The notes: generated by a model from the letters alone, not told the origin. Counted from the first letter of the stretch, positions 1 through 9,071 are shown. The stretch: 64,000 nucleotides of DNA from Butyrivibrio proteoclasticus P6B7 (GCF_000622085.1 NZ_JHWL01000004.1:62001-126000), one strand, 5' to 3'. Numbers and translations are program-made.

Positions 1-3000
1 AATTGCCTGCGCCCTTGGGCCAGTTCCGGGGGTAGTCTGCGGTATTATATCCAACATAGTTAATACCTGGGCAGATCCTAATGCCATATATTACATGCCT
101 GTTTCCGTTGCTATAGGTATCGCTGTAGGACTTTTATATCCTTCTAAAAAGAGAAATCTTGCTTTCCATATCATTTCTGTTGGTGTATTTACTGGCTTTA
201 TGGCAGCTGTTTTATCTACTCCAATTAACCTTGTTATGTACGAGGGAAATACAGGTAATGATTGGGGAGATGCCCTTATGCACATGCTTTCTGCAGATAT
301 AAGGGTTCCTTTCATTAATACCTTCTGTGGTCAGAGCTTTATTGACGTGCCGGATAAGACGTTTTCTGTGGTTCTGGCAGTTGGAATAATGTGGTTCTTC
401 AAAAAGATATTTGGCATTAACAAAAAGAAGCTTGGGCTGGCAGTAGCTATTCCTCTTATGGTAGCTCTTTTACCAGCATCAGACGTAGAGGCTGTGGATC
501 TGGCGGCAGAATATGCAGGAAAGATCTATGATACAGAGGACGGTCTTGCCTCAATTGAGGTTAATGCCCTTGCCCAGACCAACGACGGTTATATCTGGGC
601 TGGAAGTTATTCCGGATTGTACAGGTACGATGGTTACAAGTTTAGAGAGATGGATCTGGATGACAGAATCCAGAGTGTAATGAGTCTCTTTGTGGATAGC
701 AAAGGCAATCTGTGGATCTGCACCAATGACAGCGGTGTTGCCTGCTATAATCCTGAGACGGAGGCTTTTGAAATGTATTCTACGGAGGATGGGCTTTCCT
801 CCAATGTTATAAGGGATATTACTGAGGATAATAAGGGTAATATCTACGTTGCTTCTATTGGGGAGCTTTGCATCATTGATACAGACAGGAATATCAGGAC
901 CTTCAAGGAAAAGAGCTTTCTTAATATCGATAAGGTATGCACCAGCGGAGAGAATGTGGCTGCACTAAGGCATGACGGCAATATTCTCATAATCAAGGAC
1001 GATTCGGTGCAGTATTATATTGGTGGTAATTATACAGCCATTGCCCCACAAATGAACGGTGATTTTGTACTTGGAAATGCTGAGAACCAGACTGGTACCC
1101 TGAGACTCAGCAATGGCGGAACCAACATTATCAACAAGTATTACACGGATAATACGATGTTCTGCAATCAGCTTATCTATTCAAAGGATTACGATGGATA
1201 CTTTATTGCAGACGAAAACGGCCTTGGATTTATTTCTAACCAGGGTGTATTTACCAACCTTACAGAGGATGGCTTTGATAGTTCAATTAACGACGTTATC
1301 ATAGATTATCAGGGCAATATCTGGTTTGCCTCCAGTAAGCAGGGAATCAAGCGCTATACCTGGAATCCTTTTGAGGACATATTCCTTCGTGCTGACCTTA
1401 AGGGAGAGGTGGTTAACAGTGTAGTCGTCCGTGATGGTCTTTTGTATGTGGCTACAGACTCTGGACTTAAGACTATTGACCTTAAGACCTACTATTCAGT
1501 GCCTATTCCTTATCCTGAGATTCTTAAGGGTGCCCGCATACGGGACGTTATCTGCGATAGCAAGGACAATCTGTGGTTCTGTACCTATGGCGAGTACGGA
1601 CTTGTAGAGCTGACCCATGACGGACAGATTGTTTACTTTAATACTGAGAGTAAAGGAGCCCTTGGAAAGAAGTTCCGGACCTGTACAGAACTTTCAGATG
1701 GAACTATTGTAGCTTCCACAGAGGCTGGTCTTAACTTTGTTAAATATGGCAGAATAGTTAAGACTCTGGGAGAAAAGAATGGAATAAACGCCACAGTCAT
1801 TAACCTGGTTGAGGATGATAATGGAAGACTCATGGCAGGTACTGACGGTGATGGAATATACATCATTGAGAACAGAGAGATCACTGGAAGAATTGGCGAG
1901 GAGGATGGCCTTAATACCCTTGTGGTAATGAAAATCGTGCCTTGTAAGGGTGGATATATCTTTGTTACCAGCAATGCTCTTTACTATTACAGTCACGGCG
2001 CCATCAGAAAGCTTGAGAACTTCCCATATAGCAACAATTATGACGTCTATGTGGCAGAGGATGACAATGCCTGGATCCTGTCCAGTGCCGGTATCTATAT
2101 TGTCAATGTAAAAGAGCTAATTGGTGACTGGGACTATAACTATATCCTTCTTAACAGAAGTAGAGGCTTGTCTTCATCCCTTACGTCAAATGCCAGATAC
2201 ACTGTTAAGAGCAATATGCTGTATCTATGTTGCACCGACGGAGTAAAAAGAATCAATATCAACAACTATAATTCCTTTAATCAGGACTTTTTGCTTAAGG
2301 TATCCAACTTAACTGCGGGAGATACCAGAATTGGACTTACTGACGGCGTTTACGTTATTCCTCCTACATCAAGCCGTATCCAGTTTGATGTTGGTGTGCT
2401 TAACTATACCCTTTCAAACCCACTACTTCATATCTATCTTGAGGGAGCAGAGGATGAGGGTGTTACCTGCTATCAGAATGAGCTGCAGTCGCTGTCTTTT
2501 ACAAACCTTCCATTTGGTGAGTATACGCTGCATGTTCAGGTTCTTGATGCTACGGGAACCGTGGTGCAAAGGGATGAGAAATTCCCTGTGATAAAAGAAT
2601 CCCAGCTGTTTGAGAGGGGCTACTTTAAGGCGTATCTATATTTTGTATGTTTCCTGTTCATTCTCTATGTGGGCTGGGCTATTGGTTATATCATTCAGAA
2701 TGCCCATAGTCTTGAGAAGTGGCAGAATGAGGCTTCAAGGGATCCTCTTACAGGCCTTTATAACAAGAGAGGCGCTAATAAAGAGATGATAAAGGCTTGC
2801 CAGACTGAGAGTGGTATTCTCATGATCCTTGATCTGGACAGCTTTAAGCCTGTTAATGATATCTTCGGCCATGACCTTGGTGACAGAATGCTTATCAGTA
2901 TGGCTCAGATGATGAAGATCTGCACAAGAGAAGAGGATATTCTTGCTAGGATAGGCGGCGATGAGTTCGTAGTATTTTTAAAGAACGCAGACAGGGAAGA

Positions 3001-3652
3001 GGTAATTCAGGATAAGACACTGTTTCTTAATACTGAGATGGTCCGCGCAGCCAAGACCTACATGGGCGATGACATTAATATTCCTATCGGTGTATCCGTG
3101 GGAGCGGTTAGAGTACCTGCAGAGGGAAGAGACTATGAAGATCTGCTTAAAAAGGCAGATAAAGCTCTTTATACAGTTAAGAACAACGGTAAGCACGGTT
3201 ACAGTATCTATGATTCCGTAGGAGGTGCGTCAGAATTAGTTGATGCCTATGGAAAGGGCGGCATTACCGGCCTTGTAAAGATATTGGATGAAAGAACTAC
3301 GCCAGAACATCCATACAGACTTGATTACAACAGCATCCAGGATGTATATCGCATACTTAAGAGGCTCCAGAAGGGGAGAGAAAGAAAGGCTGACTTTATC
3401 CTTTTGGAAGTAAAGAATGAAAACAGCGATCAGTATCCTATAGAAATTCTGGAAAAATTCTATGATCTTGTGGATAACAGTCTAACTCCAAGGGATATTT
3501 ACTGTATTGATGGAAAAACCAAGATAATCATCATGAGTGATATTGAGGGTATGGGAGCAGATATATCCTTTATTGATGAAATAGAGAAGAAGTGGGCTCA
3601 GGATGAGGAAGTAAAGGGCTTTGTCATGACCTGTGAGAAGGTAAAACTGTAA
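1..3652 (+). CDS. Membrane propeller-GGDEF diguanylate cyclase (5' end outside window)
   Basis: The frame is open from base 2, so the true start lies upstream; the first internal ATG is at 95. The visible N-terminus is hydrophobic (about four to five membrane segments) and looks like a small-molecule transporter domain. It is followed by two-component-regulator-type propeller repeats (the DGL...G.IW.. pattern recurs about every 45-60 residues, roughly 520-2250), a Y_Y_Y-like beta domain, one membrane helix near 2635-2695, and a GGDEF domain. The catalytic motif RIGGDEF is at 2948-2968, and an RxxD inhibitory site (REED) sits five residues before GGDEF, so this should be an active, product-inhibited diguanylate cyclase making cyclic di-GMP. 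About 140 further residues form a second domain I do not recognise. The domain order suggests an envelope-side signal controls the cyclase. Family calls are solid for the propeller and GGDEF, weaker for the N-terminal membrane domain. Confidence 0.85.
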   Translation, partial: IACALGPVPGVVCGIISNIVNTWADPNAIYYMPVSVAIGIAVGLLYPSKKRNLAFHIISVGVFTGFMAAVLSTPINLVMYEGNTGNDWGDALMHMLSADIRVPFINTFCGQSFIDVPDKTFSVVLAVGIMWFFKKIFGINKKKLGLAVAIPLMVALLPASDVEAVDLAAEYAGKIYDTEDGLASIEVNALAQTNDGYIWAGSYSGLYRYDGYKFREMDLDDRIQSVMSLFVDSKGNLWICTNDSGVACYNPETEAFEMYSTEDGLSSNVIRDITEDNKGNIYVASIGELCIIDTDRNIRTFKEKSFLNIDKVCTSGENVAALRHDGNILIIKDDSVQYYIGGNYTAIAPQMNGDFVLGNAENQTGTLRLSNGGTNIINKYYTDNTMFCNQLIYSKDYDGYFIADENGLGFISNQGVFTNLTEDGFDSSINDVIIDYQGNIWFASSKQGIKRYTWNPFEDIFLRADLKGEVVNSVVVRDGLLYVATDSGLKTIDLKTYYSVPIPYPEILKGARIRDVICDSKDNLWFCTYGEYGLVELTHDGQIVYFNTESKGALGKKFRTCTELSDGTIVASTEAGLNFVKYGRIVKTLGEKNGINATVINLVEDDNGRLMAGTDGDGIYIIENREITGRIGEEDGLNTLVVMKIVPCKGGYIFVTSNALYYYSHGAIRKLENFPYSNNYDVYVAEDDNAWILSSAGIYIVNVKELIGDWDYNYILLNRSRGLSSSLTSNARYTVKSNMLYLCCTDGVKRININNYNSFNQDFLLKVSNLTAGDTRIGLTDGVYVIPPTSSRIQFDVGVLNYTLSNPLLHIYLEGAEDEGVTCYQNELQSLSFTNLPFGEYTLHVQVLDATGTVVQRDEKFPVIKESQLFERGYFKAYLYFVCFLFILYVGWAIGYIIQNAHSLEKWQNEASRDPLTGLYNKRGANKEMIKACQTESGILMILDLDSFKPVNDIFGHDLGDRMLISMAQMMKICTREEDILARIGGDEFVVFLKNADREEVIQDKTLFLNTEMVRAAKTYMGDDINIPIGVSVGAVRVPAEGRDYEDLLKKADKALYTVKNNGKHGYSIYDSVGGASELVDAYGKGGITGLVKILDERTTPEHPYRLDYNSIQDVYRILKRLQKGRERKADFILLEVKNENSDQYPIEILEKFYDLVDNSLTPRDIYCIDGKTKIIIMSDIEGMGADISFIDEIEKKWAQDEEVKGFVMTCEKVKL

Positions 3653-3663
3653 AAAAGAGCAAA

Positions 3664-3689
3664 GAAAAAACCGTACAAGGAATGTACGG
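3664..3689 (-). terminator. Rho-independent terminator of the tRNA-Met gene
   Basis: Read on the minus strand, a 6-bp GC-rich stem (CCGTAC/GTACGG) with a 7-base loop is followed by a T run interrupted once. It lies 10 bases past the tRNA 3' end. It also sits just after the stop codon of the cyclase gene but has no T run in that direction. Confidence 0.75.
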
Positions 3690-3699
3690 CCTGTGGGAG

Positions 3700-3773
3700 T
3701 AGCGAGAGGGGGATTCGAACCCTCGACACCGCGGGTATGAACCGCGTGCTCTAGCCAACTGAGCTATCTCGCC
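3700..3773 (-). tRNA. tRNA-Met (anticodon CAT, elongator type)
   Basis: The minus strand folds into a full cloverleaf: acceptor stem GGCGAGA/TCTCGCT with a G-T first pair, D arm, anticodon stem CGCGG/CCGCG with loop TTCATAC, and T loop TTCGAAT. The T stem has one A-C mismatch. The loop and the paired 1-72 position argue against the initiator tRNA (which has an unpaired 1-72 and three G-C pairs by the loop), and the TTCATAC loop is unlike the tRNA-Ile2 loop CTCATAA. The CCA end is not encoded; the bases after the discriminator A are CTC. A promoter and a terminator frame it as a single-gene unit. Confidence 0.93.
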
Positions 3774-3815
3774 ATGTGTCTTATGTTGTGTCCGGCTGAA
3801 TCAGCCGACCAACAT

Positions 3816-3845
3816 AATATACCTCTAATTGGGTTATATTGTCAA
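3816..3845 (-). promoter_or_regulatory. Promoter of tRNA-Met
   Basis: On the minus strand TTGACA (3845-3840), an 18-base spacer and TATATT (3821-3816) form a near-consensus vegetative promoter upstream of the tRNA. Between it and the tRNA the leader contains a perfect CGGCTGA/TCAGCCG inverted repeat (about 3793-3807) that would form a hairpin in the precursor. Confidence 0.75.
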
Positions 3846-3945
3846 CACATTTTTTACCACTTTTTATTATAATTTTCGAAGAATTTTTATATAGTGATTT
3901 TTTGAACGATGTTGCATTTAAGTGCTTTTGAAAAGAGAGGGTATT

Positions 3946-4752
3946 ATGAGGGAAAAAAGTAGGATAACAAGGTTGATTGCGGTGCTGCTGGTTGCATTCA
4001 TTGTACCATTTACATTTGGTACAAAGGTCTATGCAAAAGAGAGTACTCTTTTATCAGCAGATATGAAAAATACTGTGTTAGCTCTTTTTACAGGGCTTAA
4101 CTACGATAATCTGGACTATCCGGCCCTTTATGGAAATGCATGGTATGATGAGGATGAGGGCATAAAGGCCGGAGTCTTTGGGTTCTCCACAAAGAGCGGC
4201 GACCTTTTAGAGGTGATAAGGCTATATGAGAGCCTTAAGCCAGATAATGAGCTTAGTAAGTACATAACAAGGCTTGAGACAGTTAAGGATACTCAGGCTG
4301 TGATGGATCTTGGGGATGCCTTTATTGAGGATATAGGAAAGGCTTCTGAGGATCCGGAGTTTATACAGGCCCAGGATCTGATGGCTCAGGAACTGTACCT
4401 TTCTCCGGCTTTCCAGTATGCAAGTGCTGATGGTCTGGGGATTCTTGGACAGTTTATCTATCTGGATGCCATTGTTAATCACGGTCTTTCTGAGGATGAG
4501 AACAGCTTTGATGGCATAAGGATCATGGCTCTTAAGGCAGCAGACCTTCCACTTAACGGCGGAAGTGAGGCAGAGTATTTAAAGGCCTTTTTGTACGCTC
4601 AGAAGAACCTGGAGCTGTCACTTGGAAAGGATGATAATGCCCTTAGACTTGATACACTGATGGGCTTTGTGGATGCCAATAATTTTGAGCTTGCTACCCC
4701 AATAAAGTGGGGAGATGATACAGGAATCTATTACATTACAGACGAGGACTAA
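3946..4752 (+). CDS. Secreted GH46 chitosanase-like protein, probable catalytic Glu missing
   Basis: A 268-residue protein with a signal peptide: basic MREKSR, a hydrophobic stretch, then VYA-KE as the likely cleavage site. The ATG at 3946 is chosen over the upstream GTG at 3922 because GAGAGG lies just before it. The mature part follows chitosanase family GH46: the GFSTKSGD..EV block (about residues 79-90), the QDLMAQELY helix, LGQFIYLDAIVNHG, SFDGIR, and a C-terminal ATPIKW. In bacterial GH46 enzymes a Glu and an Asp about 18 residues apart cleave the sugar bond. Aligned from memory on LDY/LDW and the downstream Gly residues, the Asp corresponds to D70 but the Glu position is Leu51 in a GLNYDNLDY segment. 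The fold assignment is firm; the activity is doubtful. Downstream is a GH13 gene 18 bases away, so the two may be co-transcribed. Confidence 0.8.
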   Translation: MREKSRITRLIAVLLVAFIVPFTFGTKVYAKESTLLSADMKNTVLALFTGLNYDNLDYPALYGNAWYDEDEGIKAGVFGFSTKSGDLLEVIRLYESLKPDNELSKYITRLETVKDTQAVMDLGDAFIEDIGKASEDPEFIQAQDLMAQELYLSPAFQYASADGLGILGQFIYLDAIVNHGLSEDENSFDGIRIMALKAADLPLNGGSEAEYLKAFLYAQKNLELSLGKDDNALRLDTLMGFVDANNFELATPIKWGDDTGIYYITDED

Positions 4753-4770
4753 TACAGAAAAGAGGACATT

Positions 4771-6075
4771 ATGTGGGCATATGAAACTAGTTTTTATCAG
4801 ATCTATCCATTGGGCTTTTGTGGAGCACCCTTTGAAAACGACGGGAAATTGGAGCACAGAATTCTGAAGGTTCTGGACTTTATTCCCCATCTTAAAAAGC
4901 TTTCAGTGGGGGCTGTTTTATTCAACCCTGTCTTTGAGTCAGATACCCATGGCTACAACACAAGGGATTATAAAAAGATTGATTGCCGTCTTGGAACAAA
5001 TGAGGACTTTAAGAAGGTCTGCGATGCTCTCCATGAGGCAGGAATAAAAGTGGTGCTGGATGGAGTGTTCAACCATGCCGGAAGAGGCTTCTTTGGATTT
5101 AAGGAGGTCCTTGAAAAGAAGTGGGATTCTCCCTATAAGGACTGGTTTAATATAAGCTTTGACGGAAACAGCTGTTATAATGACGGCCTTTGGTATGAGG
5201 GCTGGGAAGGCAATTACGATCTGGTTAAGCTTAATCTTCAAAATCCTGAGGTGACTCATTACCTCCTTGAGAGCGCTAAGTTCTGGGTGGATGAATTTGG
5301 AATCGATGGACTAAGGCTTGATGTGGCCTATTGTCTTGATCCTGAGTTCATAAGGAGGCTTCGAAGCGAGTCTTCATCCTGGAAAGAGGATTTCTTTTTA
5401 ATGGGAGAAATGATCGGTGGTGACTACAACAGGATCATGGGAGATGATCTCTGCCACAGTGCCACCAACTACGAGTGCTATAAGGGAATGTATTCTTCTT
5501 TTAACAGCATGAATATGTTTGAGATCGTCCATTCACTTCTTCGTCAGTTTGGACCGGAAAATTGGACGTTGTATAGAGGAAAACATCTGTTATCTTTTGT
5601 GGATAATCACGATGTATCAAGGATTGCCAGCGTTCTTAACAATGAGAATCACTTAAAGCTCATCTATGCCCTTATGTTTGGAATGCCTGGAATTCCTACC
5701 ATCTACTATGGCAGTGAGTGGGGAGAGAAGGCAGATAAATCCCAGGGAGATCCAGCCCTTCGTCCATGCTTTGATAAGCCTAAGTGGACTGAGCTTACTG
5801 ACTATATCGCAAGGCTCTGCAAGGGAAGAAATGGCTCTAAGGCCCTTAGCTACGGTGATTTTAAGTCGCTGCTTCTTACAAACAGGCAGTGCATCTTTGA
5901 AAGAGAAGCAGAGGATGACAGGGTAATAGTTGTTATAAACGCTGATGAGAACCAGTTCCACGCTGATTTTAATGCAAGGGCCGGTAAAGCTACAGACATG
6001 ATAACAGGCGCTGAGATAGATTTTGGAGGCGGCCTTGATATACCAGGATATACCGCCTATCTTCTTCAGATCTAA
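4771..6075 (+). CDS. Intracellular GH13 alpha-amylase-family glycosidase
   Basis: A 434-residue alpha-glucan-acting enzyme of family GH13 without a signal peptide, so cytoplasmic. All four conserved regions are present: DGVFNH at residues 97-102, GLRLDVAYC with nucleophile D184, GEMIGG with acid/base E213, and FVDNHD with D281. The length and the compact N-terminus (WAYETSFYQIYPLGF) fit maltodextrin-degrading enzymes of the cyclomaltodextrinase or alpha-glucosidase type rather than secreted amylases; the exact substrate cannot be read from the sequence. An AGAGGA ribosome site precedes the ATG. It follows the GH46 gene closely and no terminator is visible after it. Confidence 0.88.
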   Translation: MWAYETSFYQIYPLGFCGAPFENDGKLEHRILKVLDFIPHLKKLSVGAVLFNPVFESDTHGYNTRDYKKIDCRLGTNEDFKKVCDALHEAGIKVVLDGVFNHAGRGFFGFKEVLEKKWDSPYKDWFNISFDGNSCYNDGLWYEGWEGNYDLVKLNLQNPEVTHYLLESAKFWVDEFGIDGLRLDVAYCLDPEFIRRLRSESSSWKEDFFLMGEMIGGDYNRIMGDDLCHSATNYECYKGMYSSFNSMNMFEIVHSLLRQFGPENWTLYRGKHLLSFVDNHDVSRIASVLNNENHLKLIYALMFGMPGIPTIYYGSEWGEKADKSQGDPALRPCFDKPKWTELTDYIARLCKGRNGSKALSYGDFKSLLLTNRQCIFEREAEDDRVIVVINADENQFHADFNARAGKATDMITGAEIDFGGGLDIPGYTAYLLQI

Positions 6076-6110
6076 AGCTATCTAATAACGCTTGATATAA
6101 GGCAAAGTTG

Positions 6111-6139
6111 TTGTTGACCACAGGTTTTTATATTATAAT
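6111..6139 (+). promoter_or_regulatory. Promoter of the EAL-domain gene, possibly giving a leaderless mRNA
   Basis: TTGTTG (6111-6116), a 17-base spacer and TATAAT (6134-6139). Transcription would be expected to start about seven bases after the -10 box, which is the A of the ATG at 6146. Confidence 0.6.
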
Positions 6140-6145
6140 TTATCT

Positions 6146-8062
6146 ATGGAAATACGTACACCTATTGTTGCAATAATGACACTTAGCATATTGCTTGTTG
6201 TGTACCTTAGAAATTCTGTTCCGAAGGTTGCTTCTGCAAGAATTTTCTTTGGTTTTCTTGTTGCGTCTTTTCTTAATGCCTTTGCAGAAATAGCAGAGTG
6301 TGCGGTGTTTATCTATCTCAACAATTCGTTTTTTGTACTAAGAAAAGCAGCACAGATCTTTTATTGTTCCACCATTATCATCTGCGCTTATCTTATTACC
6401 TGCTATGTATATTCCAAGGTTACGAGAAGAATTCTGGTGTCCAACTGGGTAATAGCTCTTGGTGGAATTCCAGCTCTTGTGGCCATCATAATGCTGTTTG
6501 TAGGCGATGTGAGCTTTGCAAGAAATATTGATGGCCTTTATTACAACTATGGTTCAGCCATCAATTTTGCATATTTTGTTGGCCTGTTCTATGTTCTTGT
6601 GGGCTTTTTTGTAATTATCGTGTTCAGGAGCAGACTTGGAGGGGGAAACTTCAGAGTCCTTCTTATAGGCTTTATTATCTGGGCTTCCATGGCATATTAT
6701 CAGTATTCAGGCCATGGACTTCAGGTTTCTGCCATGGCTATCATGGCAATGTCGCTTATCATCTTCATCTGTATAGAGAATCCCAAGGGCTTTTATGAAA
6801 AGCAGATACCAAATATCCTTAACAGGGATGCTTTTAATACGATGATCAGCGAGAAGTATGCCGGCTCCAGGACTTTTTATATAATGGCTGTTATTTTTAC
6901 AGGAAAGACCAATGTTCTTTCTAGTAATGACAGGCAGAACCTTTATGATGAGCAGAGCAGAATAGGCAGAATGATAAACAATGCCCTTAATAACTGCGGA
7001 GTATATCTTTTTAACTGGAATACACTGGTTTTCCTGGTTCATAACCCTGCCAATGTGGAAACGGCTATGAATCTGATCCATAACAAGGATAACTCCATTG
7101 ATGCCAGCTACAGAAAGACCTTTTGCCTGATGGAAGCTCCTAAATATGCCAAGGGAGCTGACGAGGCGGTACAGATACTAAGTTACCTTTCCGGAGAATA
7201 TGTTTTCACACAGTCTTCGCCAAATCTTGTTATTGACGATGCTGTGGTGGATAAGATGATATTTAGAAACAACATCGAGGATATCGTAAGACAGGCAGTT
7301 AGAGATAAGGCCTTCGATGTGTATTACCAGCCAATCCTCAATGTTAAGGAGGGGAATTTCTCATCGGCGGAGGCTCTTGTAAGACTTAAAAGACCTGACA
7401 ATGAAAGGTACATCTCACCTGAAGACTTTATTCCGATTGCTGAGAAATGCGGAATGGTCCACGATATTGATGATATTGTATTTGAAAAGGTTTGCTCTTT
7501 TATCTCTAGAGAAAAGCTTTCAAGCTACGGAATCAAGGTTATTGAGGTTAACTTATCTGGAGTTGAGGTGGTGGACCCAAGAACCTATGACAGACTAATC
7601 CACAAGATGGAGAAGTACAACATTCCGCCTAATTTCATTAATTTCGAGATCACGGAGACCTCCTACATCAACAACGATGAGGCATTTAAGGAAAATGTGA
7701 GAAAGCTTAAGAACATGGGATCAACCTTCTCCATGGACGACTTTGGATCAGGCTACTCCAACCTTTTGGAGATACTTAAGATGGATTACATGCTGGTCAA
7801 GATGGATAAAGAGTTTGTGTGGAACTGTCTTGATGAAGGAAAGCCAGAGAACATGAGAATGCTAGAATATACCATAGGCTTCCTTAAGGACTACGGCCTC
7901 CATATTCTCGCAGAGGGTGTTGAGAATATAGAACAGGCCAAGCTCCTTATTGATAAGGGTGTTGAGTATTTACAGGGCTTTTACTATTCAAGACCTATAC
8001 CAGAGGATGAATATATTGAGTTTTTGAAGGCACAGAAGGGCATATTTAACAAAGGAGACTGA
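6146..8062 (+). CDS. Seven-helix membrane protein with degenerate GGDEF and active-type EAL domain (c-di-GMP phosphodiesterase)
   Basis: A 638-residue protein. Residues 1 to about 210 hold around seven hydrophobic helices, probably the sensor. About 225-380 resembles a GGDEF domain without a GGDEF motif. The EAL domain from about residue 385 to the end keeps the residues needed for cyclic di-GMP hydrolysis: EALVRL, the Asn of EVNLSG, the Glu of FEITET, MDDFGSGYS, the Lys of VKMDKEF, AEGVEN and QGFYYS. It should therefore linearise cyclic di-GMP and oppose the diguanylate cyclase at the left edge. No ribosome binding site precedes the ATG. The next gene starts two bases after the stop, suggesting coupled translation. 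Confidence 0.87.
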   Translation: MEIRTPIVAIMTLSILLVVYLRNSVPKVASARIFFGFLVASFLNAFAEIAECAVFIYLNNSFFVLRKAAQIFYCSTIIICAYLITCYVYSKVTRRILVSNWVIALGGIPALVAIIMLFVGDVSFARNIDGLYYNYGSAINFAYFVGLFYVLVGFFVIIVFRSRLGGGNFRVLLIGFIIWASMAYYQYSGHGLQVSAMAIMAMSLIIFICIENPKGFYEKQIPNILNRDAFNTMISEKYAGSRTFYIMAVIFTGKTNVLSSNDRQNLYDEQSRIGRMINNALNNCGVYLFNWNTLVFLVHNPANVETAMNLIHNKDNSIDASYRKTFCLMEAPKYAKGADEAVQILSYLSGEYVFTQSSPNLVIDDAVVDKMIFRNNIEDIVRQAVRDKAFDVYYQPILNVKEGNFSSAEALVRLKRPDNERYISPEDFIPIAEKCGMVHDIDDIVFEKVCSFISREKLSSYGIKVIEVNLSGVEVVDPRTYDRLIHKMEKYNIPPNFINFEITETSYINNDEAFKENVRKLKNMGSTFSMDDFGSGYSNLLEILKMDYMLVKMDKEFVWNCLDEGKPENMRMLEYTIGFLKDYGLHILAEGVENIEQAKLLIDKGVEYLQGFYYSRPIPEDEYIEFLKAQKGIFNKGD

Positions 8063-8064
8063 TT

Positions 8065-8502
8065 ATGAACGAAGGATTGTACGAAGCGGTTTTTTGTTAC
8101 GGTGAGAACAAGGTAGATCCATTTGCTAACACAAATGCCGATTTTGCCAGAATCATCTCTGATATGAGACTTGTTGGCTATGATATCAACGCAGTCAACG
8201 TGGCTCAGCAGATCATGCTTGAACAGTTGGATACTCTTTTAAAGACCAAGAACCAGATCCTGGAGCTTGCTATGGATCTTGAGAACAGAGATGACTTCTG
8301 CAGGGAGAAATATGGTCTATCCTATAAGGACATAGATGCCCTGGATCCTCAGCATGATATCGAGTGGGATATCAAGAGCGGAAAGGTTATCTTTTTCCTT
8401 GGCCACGAGGCTAAACATAAAGAAGAAGCATATATGACCCTGTTTAAGAAGGCAACAGATGCCTTTGTTCAGAAAACAGGCTTCGAGTACGTGTCACTAT
8501 GA
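8065..8502 (+). CDS. Small cytoplasmic protein of unknown function, coupled to the EAL gene
   Basis: A 145-residue soluble, acidic protein that I do not recognise. It has no signal peptide or membrane helix; predicted helices run through most of it, including a Leu/Gln-rich segment around residues 45-75. A ribosome site (AAAGGAGACTG) lies inside the end of the EAL gene, and the gene ends in an ATGA overlap with the acetyltransferase gene. The tight packing suggests one transcript and a possible role alongside the phosphodiesterase; that is inference only. Confidence 0.7.
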   Translation: MNEGLYEAVFCYGENKVDPFANTNADFARIISDMRLVGYDINAVNVAQQIMLEQLDTLLKTKNQILELAMDLENRDDFCREKYGLSYKDIDALDPQHDIEWDIKSGKVIFFLGHEAKHKEEAYMTLFKKATDAFVQKTGFEYVSL

Positions 8503-9059
8503 CGGTGCTTGAAACAGATAGGCTGATATTAAGGGGCTGGCTGGATTCAGATGCGGACAGCCTCTTTAAGTATGCCCAGGATGAGAGAATAGGACTAAAC
8601 GTAGGCTGGGAGCCCCATAAGAACGCCGCCTATTCCAGGGCTGTCATAAGGACAATTCTGTCCACCAAGGAATCCTATGCCATTTGCCTTAAGGGAAATG
8701 GCAATGAGCCCATAGGCAGTGTGGACCTGACCTTTGCAGACCGCAGCGTAAAAGAACTATCTCAAAATGAGGCAGAGCTTGGCTTCTGGGTGGGAGTTCC
8801 CTTCTGGGATCAGGGCTACGCCACAGAAGCGGTCAGAGAAATGTTACGATATGGCTTCGAAGACCTGGAACTAACCACAATATATTGCGGATTCTTTACA
8901 GGAAACCACAAATCGGAGAGAGTTCAGGAAAAATGCGGGTTTAAGTACCATCACACCAATGAAAGCGTCTATATAACAATGCTTAACGAAAATCGTCAGG
9001 AGCAAGTAAACTTCCTTACTAGAGAAGATTGGAGGACACAAAAAAGTCACAATTTTTAA
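8499..9059 (+). CDS. GNAT-family N-acetyltransferase (RimJ/RimL type)
   Basis: A 186-residue GNAT acetyltransferase that transfers an acetyl group from acetyl-CoA. The N-terminal LETDRLILRGW signature, the central ELGFWVGVPFWDQGYATEA segment (acetyl-CoA-binding region) and the GFFTGNHKSERVQEKCGF block are typical of the RimJ/RimL branch that modifies protein N-termini or small amines; the substrate is unknown. The ATG overlaps the previous stop (ATGA at 8499-8502). No clear terminator follows before the carD promoter. Confidence 0.85.
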   Translation: MTVLETDRLILRGWLDSDADSLFKYAQDERIGLNVGWEPHKNAAYSRAVIRTILSTKESYAICLKGNGNEPIGSVDLTFADRSVKELSQNEAELGFWVGVPFWDQGYATEAVREMLRYGFEDLELTTIYCGFFTGNHKSERVQEKCGFKYHHTNESVYITMLNENRQEQVNFLTREDWRTQKSHNF

Positions 9060-9071
9060 CGAGAATAAGTA

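Noticed and set aside
3700..3773. Initiator tRNA-fMet or tRNA-Ile2
   Set aside because: The 1-72 position can pair, the anticodon stem lacks three G-C pairs by the loop, and the loop TTCATAC differs from the usual CTCATAA of tRNA-Ile2.
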